A stretch of DNA of 64,000 nucleotides. Origin: Nocardioides sp. TF02-7. Its GTDB lineage: Bacteria; Actinomycetota; Actinomycetes; Propionibacteriales; Nocardioidaceae. The notes under the pieces were generated by a model. The model made no database searches, was not told where the DNA came from, and saw only the letters and a program-made list of their open reading frames with translations. The translations under genes and the position numbers were made by a program. Every line of letters starts with the position of its first letter. Within the stretch, counting starts at the first letter, position 1. The stretch spans positions 1,798,001-1,862,000 of the forward strand of contig NZ_CP092535.1 in NCBI RefSeq assembly GCF_022437945.1, given 5' to 3'. This document shows, piece after piece, positions 1 through 10,045 of the stretch.

Positions 1-80
1 CCGCACCGCTGGCAGCGGACATAGGTCTCACGGTCGGGGTGGCGGAAGCAGGTCGGTGCCCCGACGGGCGGCTGGGTCAC
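1..80 (-). CDS. Rhomboid family intramembrane serine protease, N-terminal fragment
   Basis: Only the first 26 codons are in the window and the gene runs off the left edge. From a GTG start at position 80 the protein reads VTQPPVGAPTCFRHPDRETY and then VRCQRCG. The C-x(2)-H ... C-x(2)-C zinc-ribbon-like cluster is the cytoplasmic N-terminus typical of actinobacterial rhomboid proteases, which cleave membrane proteins within the bilayer. The membrane core and catalytic Ser/His are outside the window. It lies 8 bp downstream of the peptidyl-prolyl isomerase in the same direction, an arrangement known from other actinobacteria near gyrA. The call rests on this short motif plus context. Confidence 0.7.
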   Translation of the reverse strand, partial: MTQPPVGAPTCFRHPDRETYVRCQRC

Positions 81-88
81 GTGACGCG

Positions 89-635
89 TTACTGGCCGGT
101 GATCTCGACGGACTCGATGACGACCGGCTCGACCGGGCGGTCCATCTGGCCGGTCGGCACGGCGGCGATCGCGTCGACGACGTCGCGCCCGGCCTGGTCG
201 GCGACCTCGCCGAAGATCGTGTGCTTGAAGTTCAGCCACGGCGTCTGTCCGACGGTGATGAAGAACTGGGAGCCGTTGGTGCCCGGGCCGGCGTTCGCCA
301 TCGCGAGCAGGTAGGGCTTGTCGAAGACCAGCTCGGGGTGCGTCTCGTCCTTGAACTCGTAGCCCGGCCCACCGGTGCCGAGTGCCCTGCGGGCAGCCGC
401 CCTGGATCATGAACCCGGGGATGATCCGGTGGAAGGTGAGGCCGTCGTAGAACCGGCCGTCCGGCAGCGCGCCGCCGCGCCGGTCGGGCTTGTAGGGACC
501 GTCGTTGGAGACCTCGACCGGGTCGCCGGTGGCCAGCCCGACGAAGCTCTTCACCGTCAGCGGTGCGTGGTCGGGGAACAGGTTGATCGTGATGTCGCCC
601 TTGTTCGTCTTGAGGGTGGCCTGGAGGTCCGCCAT
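89..635 (-). CDS. Cyclophilin-type peptidyl-prolyl cis-trans isomerase (frame broken by one extra base)
   Basis: Cytoplasmic cyclophilin of about 181 residues that catalyses proline cis-trans isomerisation. The N-terminal half starts MADLQATLKTNKGDITINLF at the ATG ending at 635 and contains the cyclophilin segment FYDGLTFHRIIPGFMIQGG. The C-terminal half contains MANAGPGTNGSQFFIT, the active-site strand, and ends IESVEITGQ. The halves lie in different frames. Removing the A at about 381 restores P-Q-G-T-G-T-G-G-P-G-Y and joins them. No signal peptide is visible. It is followed by the rhomboid gene. The break is most likely a sequence error, because both halves are fully conserved. Confidence 0.88.
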
Positions 636-816
636 GTCTACCTTTCCGCACCGCCTCACGGTGCGCGTCCGGCGCGGGCACCGGTGCCCGCGCGCTCGCA
701 CCGATCCTACGGTGGCGGCTGCGGGGGGATGGCCGTCACCGTGTGGGCCGTGGTGGGATGGGGTAGTGCGGTAGGCAGAGCTTCGGACGCTGATCTCGAC
801 AGGAAAGGGTTCGTCG

Positions 817-1455
817 ATGGGACTCCGCAAGAAGAAGACGCTCCTCGACCAGGCGGAGGAGTACGTCGGCACCGCGATCGATCACGCCCGCGAGTTCGTC
901 GACGAGACCGCGCGGCCGGCGATCGCCGACGCGAAGGACAAGGCCGCCCCGAAGGTGAGCGCGGGCGCGACGGCCGTGAAGACGAAGGCGGCGCCCGTGG
1001 TCGCCGCGGGCGCGACGACGCTGGCGGAGAAGGCCGGCGAGGCCAAGGCCTACGCCGACATGAAGACCGCCGAGCTGTCCGGCAAGAAGACCAAGAAGAA
1101 GCGCTCGAAGGTGAAGACGCTGCTGCTCGTCGGCGTCCTCGGCGCGGTCGCGGCGTTCGTCGCGAAGAAGCTGCAGGGCGGTGGCGACGACGGCTGGCAG
1201 TCTTCGTACGACCCGGCGCCCGCGCCGGGAGCGGCCGAGACGGGTCCGCCGCCGACCGACGCCACCGTCGGGGAGCCGGCGCCCGGGGCCGGGGCGGACG
1301 CCTCGGCGGCCGAGCAGGCCGACCCGCTCACCGACCCGCTGCCCCCCGGAGACGGAGCCGCGCAGCGGCTCCTGACCAAAGCGGTCAGACGCCGGCGAGC
1401 TCCGGGTGCTCGGCTCGGAGCCGCTCGGCGACCGTGCGCTCGACCCAGAAGATGA
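817..1455 (+). CDS. Hypothetical single-pass membrane protein, Ala/Lys-rich
   Basis: Function unknown. The protein starts MGLRKKKTLLDQAEEYVGTA, has an Ala/Lys-rich, probably helical N-terminal half (about residues 1-90), a basic stretch KKTKKKRSK, and one predicted membrane segment (about 104-119, TLLLVGVLGAVAAFVA). A Pro/Gly/Ala-rich acidic tail follows. As sequenced it runs to 1455 and overlaps the convergent DUF3817 gene with an odd Arg-rich end. Removing one C from the run of six at 1342-1347 gives a stop at 1375 after P-P-E-T-E-P-R-S-G-S, which avoids the overlap, so the true end is probably 1375. Start chosen at the first ATG, preceded by AGGAAAGG. Confidence 0.65.
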   Translation: MGLRKKKTLLDQAEEYVGTAIDHAREFVDETARPAIADAKDKAAPKVSAGATAVKTKAAPVVAAGATTLAEKAGEAKAYADMKTAELSGKKTKKKRSKVKTLLLVGVLGAVAAFVAKKLQGGGDDGWQSSYDPAPAPGAAETGPPPTDATVGEPAPGAGADASAAEQADPLTDPLPPGDGAAQRLLTKAVRRRRAPGARLGAARRPCARPRR

Positions 1456-1720
1456 GCACCGGCACCAGACCGGCCACGAGCATGAGCAGGAACCGCGTGA
1501 GCGGCCAGCCGGCGCGCTGGGTCAGCACGAACGCGACGACGACGTAGATCATGTAGATCCACCCGTGGATGACCCAGATCGGGGTCAGGGCGTCGCCGAG
1601 CTCCTGCAGCGAGCCGCCCTCGGGGAGCGCGTACTTGAACACCGACCCGACGGCGCCGACGACCAGCAGCACGCCGACGACGAACGCGAGCACCCGGTAG
1701 GTCTTGAACAGCCCGTTCAC
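1385..1720 (-). CDS. DUF3817 family membrane protein
   Basis: Small integral membrane protein of 111 residues with three hydrophobic segments (about 8-28, 47-65 and 72-93) and the motif [13 protein letters not shown] typical of DUF3817. The role is unknown; the family often sits beside SURF1 or heme/oxidase-related genes in actinobacteria. The GTG start at 1720 overlaps the SURF1 stop by four bases (GTGA), so the two genes are probably translated together. Confidence 0.82.
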   Translation of the reverse strand: MNGLFKTYRVLAFVVGVLLVVGAVGSVFKYALPEGGSLQELGDALTPIWVIHGWIYMIYVVVAFVLTQRAGWPLTRFLLMLVAGLVPVLIFWVERTVAERLRAEHPELAGV

Positions 1721-2487
1721 GACTCCGAGCCTACGGGGCCTGGCTCCGCCGGCTCCGCGGCCTCGTCCGCGGCCGGCCGGGAGGTGGCGTCGCGCACATA
1801 GCGCCACCAGATGAACGCGGCGAAGGCGGCGAACAGCCACCACTCGATCGCGTAGGCGAAGTTGCGCCAGGCCGTGAACGCGCCGGCGGGCGGCAGCTGG
1901 TCGAGGGTCGCGGCGCCGAGCCCGGCCTCGGGCTCCTCGAGGACGACGTAGGCGCCGTACATGTCCTGGTCGACGCGCTGCACGAGGTCGGCGATCCGCA
2001 GCTGCGGGAGCACGTCGTCGGTGGGGTCGTCGTCGGCCGCGCCGGTGCCCTCGCCCGGCTGCAGCCATCCGGCCACGTCGGCGGCGCCGGTCGGCGGCGG
2101 CGGCGCGTCGGCGGGGTCGGCTCCCGGCAGCCAGCCCCGGACGACGGGCACGGCCGGCTCCTCCGGCCCGCCGACGGTCATCGGGGTGACCACCCAGCTG
2201 CCCTCGCGGCCGTCGCGCTCGCGGCCGGAGACCAGGACCGTGCCCTCGGGCAGCCACCGCCCCTCGGCGGTCACCGGCCGACCGACGTCGTTGCCGGGGA
2301 ACGGGTCGTCGGGGCCGAGCACGTCGGTGAGCGGCACCGGCGCGGCGGTGGTCAGGTCGACCCGCTCGGCCGCCCGGCGCGCCTCCCACGCGTCGTACTG
2401 CCACGCGCCCATCCCGACCGCGATGCCCACGCAGACCAGCGCCAGCAGGTGGGCGCCCCACAGCCGGGGGCTCCACCACGCGATCAC
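1717..2487 (-). CDS. SURF1 family protein
   Basis: Membrane protein of 256 residues. SURF1 proteins assist assembly of cytochrome c oxidase, probably at the heme a insertion step. It shows the family plan: an N-terminal membrane anchor (about residues 8-27, ending [12 protein letters not shown]), a large extracytoplasmic domain with [10 protein letters not shown] and V-V-R-G-W-L-P-G, and a C-terminal membrane segment (about 206-228) starting with [11 protein letters not shown]. The start at 2487 gives a conventional N-terminus ([17 protein letters not shown]). It heads a two-gene unit with the DUF3817 gene. Confidence 0.88.
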   Translation of the reverse strand: MIAWWSPRLWGAHLLALVCVGIAVGMGAWQYDAWEARRAAERVDLTTAAPVPLTDVLGPDDPFPGNDVGRPVTAEGRWLPEGTVLVSGRERDGREGSWVVTPMTVGGPEEPAVPVVRGWLPGADPADAPPPPTGAADVAGWLQPGEGTGAADDDPTDDVLPQLRIADLVQRVDQDMYGAYVVLEEPEAGLGAATLDQLPPAGAFTAWRNFAYAIEWWLFAAFAAFIWWRYVRDATSRPAADEAAEPAEPGPVGSES

Positions 2488-2518
2488 CCGCCCACCCTAG
2501 GCGGCGCCCGGACCGGCG

Positions 2519-2758
2519 TTGAATCGGGCCTCGTGGTCGGTCGAATCAGGGGTTGTGGCGCGTTGATTCGGGGGTGGTGGCGCGTTGATTCGGGGGTTGT
2601 GGCGCGTCGAATCCGGCCTGGTGGTGGGTTGAGTCGGGCGTCGTGGCGGGCACCACGACGCCCGACTCGGTGCGCCACGGGGCCGGATTCGAGCGACCAC
2701 GACACCCGATTCGACACACCACCACCCCCGATTCGACACACCACGAGGCCCGAATCAA
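2519..2758. repeat. Array of eleven 22-bp repeats, six forward then five inverted
   Basis: The intergenic space between the SURF1 and GntR genes is almost filled by eleven contiguous units of exactly 22 bp. Forward units start at 2519, 2541, 2563, 2585, 2607 and 2629. Inverted units start at 2649, 2671, 2693, 2715 and 2737, and the first overlaps the last forward unit by 2 bp. Each unit (forward sense) reads T-Y-G-A-W-T-C-S-G-G, then a variable 3-4 bases, then GTGG and four more bases. Variant cores are mirrored about the centre (6 with 7, 5 with 8, 3 with 10, 1 with 11), so the array is nearly palindromic. There are no spacers and no convincing gene. Function unknown. Confidence 0.9.
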
Positions 2759-2763
2759 CATTG

Positions 2764-2776
2764 GTGGTCAGACCAC
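2764..2776. promoter_or_regulatory. FadR/GntR-type operator (perfect palindrome)
   Basis: GTGGTCAGACCAC is a perfect palindrome around a central A and matches the known FadR-subfamily operator pattern TGGTCnGACCA. It lies 38 bp upstream of the start of the FadR-like regulator, so autoregulation of that gene and the downstream hydroxylase is the likely role. It begins 5 bp after the last 22-bp repeat. Confidence 0.7.
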
Positions 2777-2814
2777 TTGACCACCTACACACCGCCGCCT
2801 ACGCTGCCGGGGGC

Positions 2815-3541
2815 ATGGCCCTACGACCGGTTGCCCGCAGGACGGTGTCGGACCAGGTGTTCGACCAGGTGCTCGACGAGGTGGTGGACGGGGGGCTCGC
2901 CGTCGGCGAGCAGCTGCCGAGCGAACGACGGCTGGCGGAGGTGCTGGGCGTCTCCCGGCCGGCGGTGCGGGGAGGCGCTGCAGCGGATCGCGCACTCCGG
3001 GTTGGTGGAGGTGCGGCACGGGGGCGGGGCCACCGTCCGCGACTTCCAGCGGTACGCCGGGCTCGACCTGCTGCCCCGCCTGCTGGTGCGCGGTGGCCGG
3101 TTGGACGCGGGCGTCGCGCGGAGCGTGGTCGAGGCGCGGACCCAGATCGGCCCCGCGATCGCCGCCCAGGCCGCCGAGCGCGGCGGCCCGGTCGTCGCGG
3201 CGACCCTCGAGCCGCTCCTCGACCGGCTCGCGTCCACCGACGACCCCGCGGAGTGGCAACGGCTGGCGCTGGAGTACTGGGACGTCGTCGTCGACGGAGC
3301 GGACTCGATCGTCTACCGGCTGATGTTCAACAGCCTCCGTGCCGCCTACGAGCCGGCCGTGCCGGCCCTGGCCGCCCTGCTGACCGAGGAGGTCGGCGCG
3401 GTCGAGCCCTACCGGCTGCTGGCCGCCGCCCTCGCCGCCGGCGACCCCGGCACCGCGCGGGCCGCCGCCGAGCGGCTCCTCACGCCCACGGCGCAGGCGC
3501 TGCTCGGCGCGCTCGCCTCCCTCGAGGAGGACGACCGGTGA
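2815..3541 (+). CDS. GntR family regulator, FadR/FCD subfamily (frame broken by one extra G)
   Basis: Transcription factor of about 241 residues. The N-terminal winged helix (about 10-75) reads [20 protein letters not shown] followed, after frame repair, by [18 protein letters not shown]. The C-terminal part (about 90-235) is a helical FCD-type ligand domain. The frame is broken at a GGGG run (2969-2972); removing one G restores R-P-A-V-R-E-A-L-Q-R. Start chosen at the ATG at 2815, which gives [15 protein letters not shown]. The stop overlaps the next gene by GTGA, so it is probably co-transcribed with the hydroxylase. A FadR-like operator lies directly upstream. The ligand may be an acyl-CoA or another carboxylate, but this is not shown. 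Confidence 0.85.
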
Positions 3542-4272
3542 CCAGGTCCGACCCGCAGGTCGAGGAGCTCGCCCGGCGACGGGTGGCCGCCGACGAGGCG
3601 CGGATCACCGGCGCCCGCCGCACCAGCGCGTCGCTGGGCCGGGTGCTCGTCGAGTTCTGGCGGCACCCGTCGCCGTACCTCCTCGCCACCTGCCTCCTCG
3701 CCGCGGTGACCGGGCGCGTGGTCGCCTCCCGCCACGAGGACGGCTCCTGGTGGGAGCTGCTGGTCCCCGTCGGCCTGGTCGCCGCGCTGCCGGTGGTGGA
3801 GTGGGTGGTCCACGTCTGCATCCTGCACTGGCGCCCCCGGCGGGTCGCCGGACTGACGATAGACCCGCTGCTCGCCCGCAAGCACCGGGCGCACCACGCC
3901 GACCCGCGCGCCATCCCGCTCGTCTTCATCCCGTGGCAGGCCCAGCTGTGGCTGGCGCCCGCGTGGACCGGTCTGGCCTGGCTGGTGACGCCGACCTGGT
4001 CGTCGATGTTCACGCTGCTCATCGCCGTCTACGCGATCAAGTCCGGCTACGAGTGGACCCACTACCTGCTCCACAGCGACTACCGGCCGCGGTCGCGGTG
4101 GTACCGGGCGGTGTGGCGCAACCACCGCCTGCACCACTACAAGAGCGAGCACTACTGGTTCACCGTCACCACCGCCGGCACCGCCGACCGGCTGTTCGGC
4201 ACCGGCCCCGACCCCAGCACGGTGCCCACGTCGCCGACGGTGCGGCGCCTGCACGCGCTCGACGCCGACTGA
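3538..4272 (+). CDS. Fatty acid hydroxylase superfamily membrane protein (sterol desaturase type)
   Basis: Protein of 244 residues with hydrophobic segments (about 47-60, 74-97, 128-170) and a set of histidine clusters typical of membrane di-iron hydroxylases/desaturases: H92-x(4)-H97, HRAHH (116-120), HYLLH (175-179), HRLHH (196-200) and H205. These would bind two irons and use O2 to hydroxylate or desaturate a lipid chain. The GTG start overlaps the regulator stop (GTGA), which suggests that the FadR-like protein controls it. The substrate cannot be read from the sequence. Confidence 0.85.
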   Translation: MTRSDPQVEELARRRVAADEARITGARRTSASLGRVLVEFWRHPSPYLLATCLLAAVTGRVVASRHEDGSWWELLVPVGLVAALPVVEWVVHVCILHWRPRRVAGLTIDPLLARKHRAHHADPRAIPLVFIPWQAQLWLAPAWTGLAWLVTPTWSSMFTLLIAVYAIKSGYEWTHYLLHSDYRPRSRWYRAVWRNHRLHHYKSEHYWFTVTTAGTADRLFGTGPDPSTVPTSPTVRRLHALDAD

Positions 4273-4301
4273 GCACCGGCGATCTCTGCCACGATCAGCG
4301 C

Positions 4302-5105
4302 ATGCGTGTCCACCACCTCAACTGCGGGACGTTCCGGCCGCCACTGGCGCCGGAGATGGTCGCCCACGTGCTGCTCGTCGAGCGACCCGAGGGCCTGCTG
4401 CTCGTCGACACCGGCCTCGGCACCACCGACCTGGCGCACCCGGCCCGCCTCGGCCGCCCGTTCCGGACCGTCGTGCGCCCGGCGCTCGACCCGGCCGAGA
4501 CCGCGCTCGCGCAGGTGACGGCGCTCGGGTTCGCCGCCGGCGACGTCACCGACGTCGTGCTCACCCACCTCGACCTCGACCACGTCGGCGGCATCGGCGA
4601 TTTCCCCTCGGCCCGGGTCCACGTCTTCGAGCGGGAGTACGACGCCGCCACCCGGCCCGCGCTCACCGAGCGGGGCCGCTACGTCGCCGCGCAGTGGGCG
4701 CACGGTCCGCGGTGGGTGCTCCACGCGGAGCCGGGCGACTCGTGGCTCGGGCTGCCCGCGGTCACGGCACTCGATGACGACGTGCTGCTGGTGCCGCTGC
4801 CGGGGCACAGCCGCGGCCACTGCGGCGTCGCCGTCCGCCGCGACGACGGCCACTGGCTGGTGCACGCGGGCGACGCGGTGTTCGACGGCGACCAGCTGCG
4901 GGACCCGCCGCGCTGCCACCGTGGCCTGGCGGCGTTCCAGGCGATGGTGGCGGTCGACAACAAGGCGCGCCGCGCCAACGAGGAGCGCCTCCGCGAGCTC
5001 GCCACCGGCCACACCGGCGAGGTGACGGTCTTCTGTGCGCACGACAAGGCCCAGCTCGACGCCCTCGCCGGCGCCGCGGCCGGCGACGACGTCACCGGCG
5101 GCTGA
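4302..5105 (+). CDS. MBL-fold metallo-hydrolase (lactonase-like)
   Basis: Cytoplasmic metallo-beta-lactamase-fold enzyme of 267 residues. The metal-binding motif is HLDLDH (89-94), a variant of HxHxDH as found in quorum-quenching lactonases and related hydrolases. Further ligands are probably H169 or H173 in P-G-H-S-R-G-H and D191 in H-A-G-D-A-V-F. The N-terminus starts MRVHHLNCGTFRPPLAPEMV, like AHL-lactonase relatives. It starts 29 bp after the hydroxylase and may belong to the same unit. Substrate uncertain: lactone, thioester or another hydrolysable ester. Confidence 0.82.
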   Translation: MRVHHLNCGTFRPPLAPEMVAHVLLVERPEGLLLVDTGLGTTDLAHPARLGRPFRTVVRPALDPAETALAQVTALGFAAGDVTDVVLTHLDLDHVGGIGDFPSARVHVFEREYDAATRPALTERGRYVAAQWAHGPRWVLHAEPGDSWLGLPAVTALDDDVLLVPLPGHSRGHCGVAVRRDDGHWLVHAGDAVFDGDQLRDPPRCHRGLAAFQAMVAVDNKARRANEERLRELATGHTGEVTVFCAHDKAQLDALAGAAAGDDVTGG

Positions 5106-5114
5106 CGACGCCGG

Positions 5115-6059
5115 TCAGTCGCTGCAGAGCGCGAACGGCAGCCGGCGGCCGGTGGTCAGCCGCACCGCCGCCCGCGGCCGCTCGACGTCGTAGCCGAGCC
5201 GCCCGGTCGACGGGTCGGAGACACCGCGCGAGAACACCCGCCCGAACTCCGGCTCGGTCTGCGGCAGCAGCTCGTGGATCCGCAGCCGCGCGAACGCGTC
5301 GCTGCGGGCGTCGCCGAGCCGCACGGTGACCAGGTCGGGCCCGAACGACACCGCGTAGGCGCCGAGCGGGTCGAGCGCGTCGAGCTCCGCGCGGGGTGCA
5401 GCGGCCAGCCGGTCCTCCATCCCGGCACCGAAGACGTCGTCGAACGCCAGGCAGCCGCGCTCGACGTACGTCGCGTTCGCCGGCTGCCCGACCAGCCCGG
5501 TGACCGCCGGCTCGGCCGCCCAACTGGCCGCGCCGTCGGGCGGCGCCGTGGAGAGGACGAGCCGCCGGCGGGCGTCGTACCGCGCCCCGTCGAGGACGCC
5601 GACACCCTGCGCGACCGCCCGCCGCACCGCTCCGGCGCGCACCCGCTCGTGGAGTGCCATCACCCAGCCCTCGGCGCCGCCGGACCAGCGAGCCTCCCAG
5701 ACGACGTCGTCCTGGCCGATCCCGAGCTCGCGCAGCCGCACCTCGGCCGGGCGGAGCATCCCGCGCGAGAAGGTGGCGGCGCCGTCGACCGCCCGCCAGA
5801 ACCGCTGTCGCTCCTCCTCCGACGACGGGCCGTCGCCGAAGCCGAGGGTCAGCCGCAGCTGGTCGAAGTCGGTGACCTCGAGGTACGTCGCCTCCGCCGG
5901 CACGAGGCTCAGCACAGCGGCGGCCGGCTCGAGCGTCGGGTCGTACGCCGTCACGACGGGCGCCGCCTCCGGCGTCGGCTCCGGCGCGGGGTCGGCGGCG
6001 TCGCTGCAGCCGGTCAGCAGCAGGGCAGCCGCCAGCAACCAGCTCGCCCCATGTCTCAC
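5115..6059 (-). CDS. Hypothetical secreted lipoprotein
   Basis: Protein of about 314 residues. From the GTG at 6059 it begins VRHGASWLLAAALLLTGCSD, a lipoprotein signal peptide with lipobox L-L-T-G-C and the modified cysteine at residue 18. A Pro/Ala/Glu-rich linker is followed by a globular domain with motifs such as A-T-Y-L-E-V-T-D-F-D-Q-L-R and G-R-L-G-Y-D-V-E-R-P-R. The frame extends upstream to 6212, but that part is low-complexity and crosses a palindrome, so the internal start is preferred. It converges with the MBL-fold gene (9-bp gap). No family recognised. Confidence 0.7.
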   Translation of the reverse strand: MRHGASWLLAAALLLTGCSDAADPAPEPTPEAAPVVTAYDPTLEPAAAVLSLVPAEATYLEVTDFDQLRLTLGFGDGPSSEEERQRFWRAVDGAATFSRGMLRPAEVRLRELGIGQDDVVWEARWSGGAEGWVMALHERVRAGAVRRAVAQGVGVLDGARYDARRRLVLSTAPPDGAASWAAEPAVTGLVGQPANATYVERGCLAFDDVFGAGMEDRLAAAPRAELDALDPLGAYAVSFGPDLVTVRLGDARSDAFARLRIHELLPQTEPEFGRVFSRGVSDPSTGRLGYDVERPRAAVRLTTGRRLPFALCSD

Positions 6060-6162
6060 GCGGGCGAGTCTGCCACGGGGCGGCGGTCCGGCCGGCGCTG
6101 CGGCAGGTCGGCGGGGCGGCGGCGGGGCAACGGTCGGCGGGGCGGTCGTCCGGCGAGCCGTC

Positions 6163-6252
6163 AGGTTCATCAAGGGATGTCGACGAATCCGCGCTTCCCG
6201 TGGCGGGCCCACCGTGGGAGGCGCAGGTTCGCCTGCATACCTTGATGAACCT
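6163..6252. repeat. 90-bp imperfect palindrome next to tRNA-Ala
   Basis: The ends are a perfect 13-bp inverted repeat, AGGTTCATCAAGG at 6163-6175 and CCTTGATGAACCT at 6240-6252. The interior continues to pair (for example CGAATCCGCGCTTCCC against GGGAGGCGCAGGTTCG), and most mismatches are of a kind that keep G-U pairs in RNA. The apical loop is around 6198-6210. It sits between the lipoprotein start and the tRNA-Ala 3' end, so it could be a processed RNA hairpin, a terminator for the tRNA unit, or a small palindromic mobile repeat. Confidence 0.75.
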
Positions 6253-6269
6253 GCGCCCTCAGGGCCGGG

Positions 6270-6342
6270 TGGAGCGTAGGGGACTCGAACCCCTAACCCC
6301 CTGCTTGCAAAGCAGGTGCGCTACCAATTGCGCCAACGCCCC
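6270..6342 (-). tRNA. tRNA-Ala (anticodon TGC)
   Basis: A 73-nt cloverleaf on the minus strand. The acceptor strand GGGGCGT pairs with ACGCTCC with one G-U pair, the D arm is GCGCAATTGGTAGCGC, and the anticodon arm CTGCTTTGCAAGCAG carries TGC in the loop TTTGCAA. The T arm contains GGTTCGAGTCC and the discriminator base is A. No CCA is encoded. Together with tRNA-Ile it flanks the DLW-39 gene. Confidence 0.97.
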
Positions 6343-6353
6343 GGGGTGGTGCT

Positions 6354-6479
6354 TCAGGTCCTCGGGAGCCGGTCGGTGGCCTCGGCCCAGAGGGCCTGCT
6401 CGGCCTTGCTCTCCTGCAGCTTCCGGGAGGCGATCACGGCGCCGGCGGCCGCGACGGCGAGGAGCACGAGCTTCTTCAC
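6354..6479 (-). CDS. DLW-39 family microprotein
   Basis: A 41-residue protein reading [20 protein letters not shown], then [21 protein letters not shown]. This is the conserved actinobacterial DLW-39 family: a short hydrophobic helix, a K-L-Q-E-S/E motif and a W-A-E-A-T-D end. It is generally found between tRNA-Ile and tRNA-Ala near gyrA, exactly as here. GTG start at 6479. Function unknown; it is probably membrane-associated. Confidence 0.9.
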   Translation of the reverse strand: MKKLVLLAVAAAGAVIASRKLQESKAEQALWAEATDRLPRT

Positions 6480-6583
6480 GGTGGGACCTCCGGGTCCGGA
6501 TGTCACGGGTGGTGCCCCTCGACCCGGGGGTCTGGGGGCGGGCCCCCGGTGGGGGGTCCACGGAGGCGGAGCCCCCGTGTGGG

Positions 6584-6657
6584 TGGGCCTAACAGGACTT
6601 GAACCTGTGACCTCTTCCTTATCAGGGAAGCGCTCTAACCGTCTGAGCTATAGGCCC
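6584..6657 (-). tRNA. tRNA-Ile (anticodon GAT)
   Basis: A 74-nt cloverleaf on the minus strand. Acceptor GGGCCTA pairs with TAGGCCC, the D arm is AGCTCAGACGGTTAGAGCG, and the anticodon arm CTTCCCTGATAAGGAAG carries GAT. The T arm contains GGTTCAAGTCC and the discriminator base is A. It lies just downstream of the DUF3566 gene and upstream of DLW-39. Confidence 0.97.
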
Positions 6658-6714
6658 GCAAACCGAGGGAACACTACCCGATCGCCCGCCGGGCGACCGA
6701 ATCGAGGGGTGCTC

Positions 6715-7273
6715 TCAGCCGTGGTCCTCGGCGAGGGTGACCTCGACGCCGCCGAGCAGCGCGGCGGCCATGTTGTAGAGGAACGCGGTGAGGGTCGCGA
6801 CCGCGGTGATCAGGATGACGTCGATCGCCGCGACCAGCATGGTGAAGCCGAGCACCCGGCTGGTGCCGACGTAGTCCTGCACCTGGAAGGACTGGATGTC
6901 CTCACCGCCGATGCCCTCCTGGACGGTGCTGTTGATCGAGTCCCAGACGCCCGCGGCCCCGAGCACCTGCCACACCATCGCCACGGACACGACCGTGACG
7001 ATGGCGAACGCGATCGAGAGCAGGAACGCGGTCTTCATCACCGACCACGGGTCGATGCGGGTCAGCCGCAGGCGGGCGCGCCGCGGCGACCGCGGGCGTC
7101 CGTCGGTGGCCGGGAACGACACGCTCGGCGCCGAGGAGGGCGGGGGGCGGGAGGTCGGGCAGCGGCTGCGCCGGTGACCGCTCGGCGAGCGGCGGGCGTA
7201 CGGCGGTCTCGCCGCGGCTCACCGGCGTGCCCGTCACGGGCACCGTCGACGGCTCCGTAGCGCGGTCCGTCAT
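6715..7273 (-). CDS. DUF3566 domain membrane protein (frame broken in a G run)
   Basis: Membrane protein of about 185 residues found downstream of gyrA in actinobacteria; function unknown. The N-terminus (M-T-D-R-A-T-E-P-S-T-V-P-V-T-G-T) is a Pro-rich cytoplasmic tail. The core has two membrane segments (T-A-F-L-L-S-I-A-F-A-I-V-T-V-V-S-V-A-M-V and the R-V-L-G-F-T-M-L-V-A-A-I-D-V-I-L-I region) joined by an amphipathic loop, with the family motif T-A-F-L-Y-N near the end. The two parts lie in different frames. Removing one base of the G6 run at 7142-7147 joins D-L-P-P-P to P-S-S-A-P-S-V-S-F-P. It starts 6 bp after the gyrA stop. Confidence 0.85.
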
Positions 7274-7279
7274 CAACCC

Positions 7280-9964
<2,685 letters not shown>

Positions 9965-10045
9965 GATTGCTCTCTCTGCTCGTGTCTATCGGTTTCTAGG
10001 CGAGGGACTAGATTCCGGGATAGTTCGGTACGACGCGCGGGTGCG

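Noticed and set aside
2519..2758. CRISPR array
   Set aside because: The units are contiguous with no unique spacers, inverted in the second half, and no cas genes are present.
6480..6583. Gene or riboswitch between DLW-39 and tRNA-Ile
   Set aside because: The stretch is made of GGGGGC/GCCCCC inverted segments that probably act as a processing or termination structure; no frame is supported.
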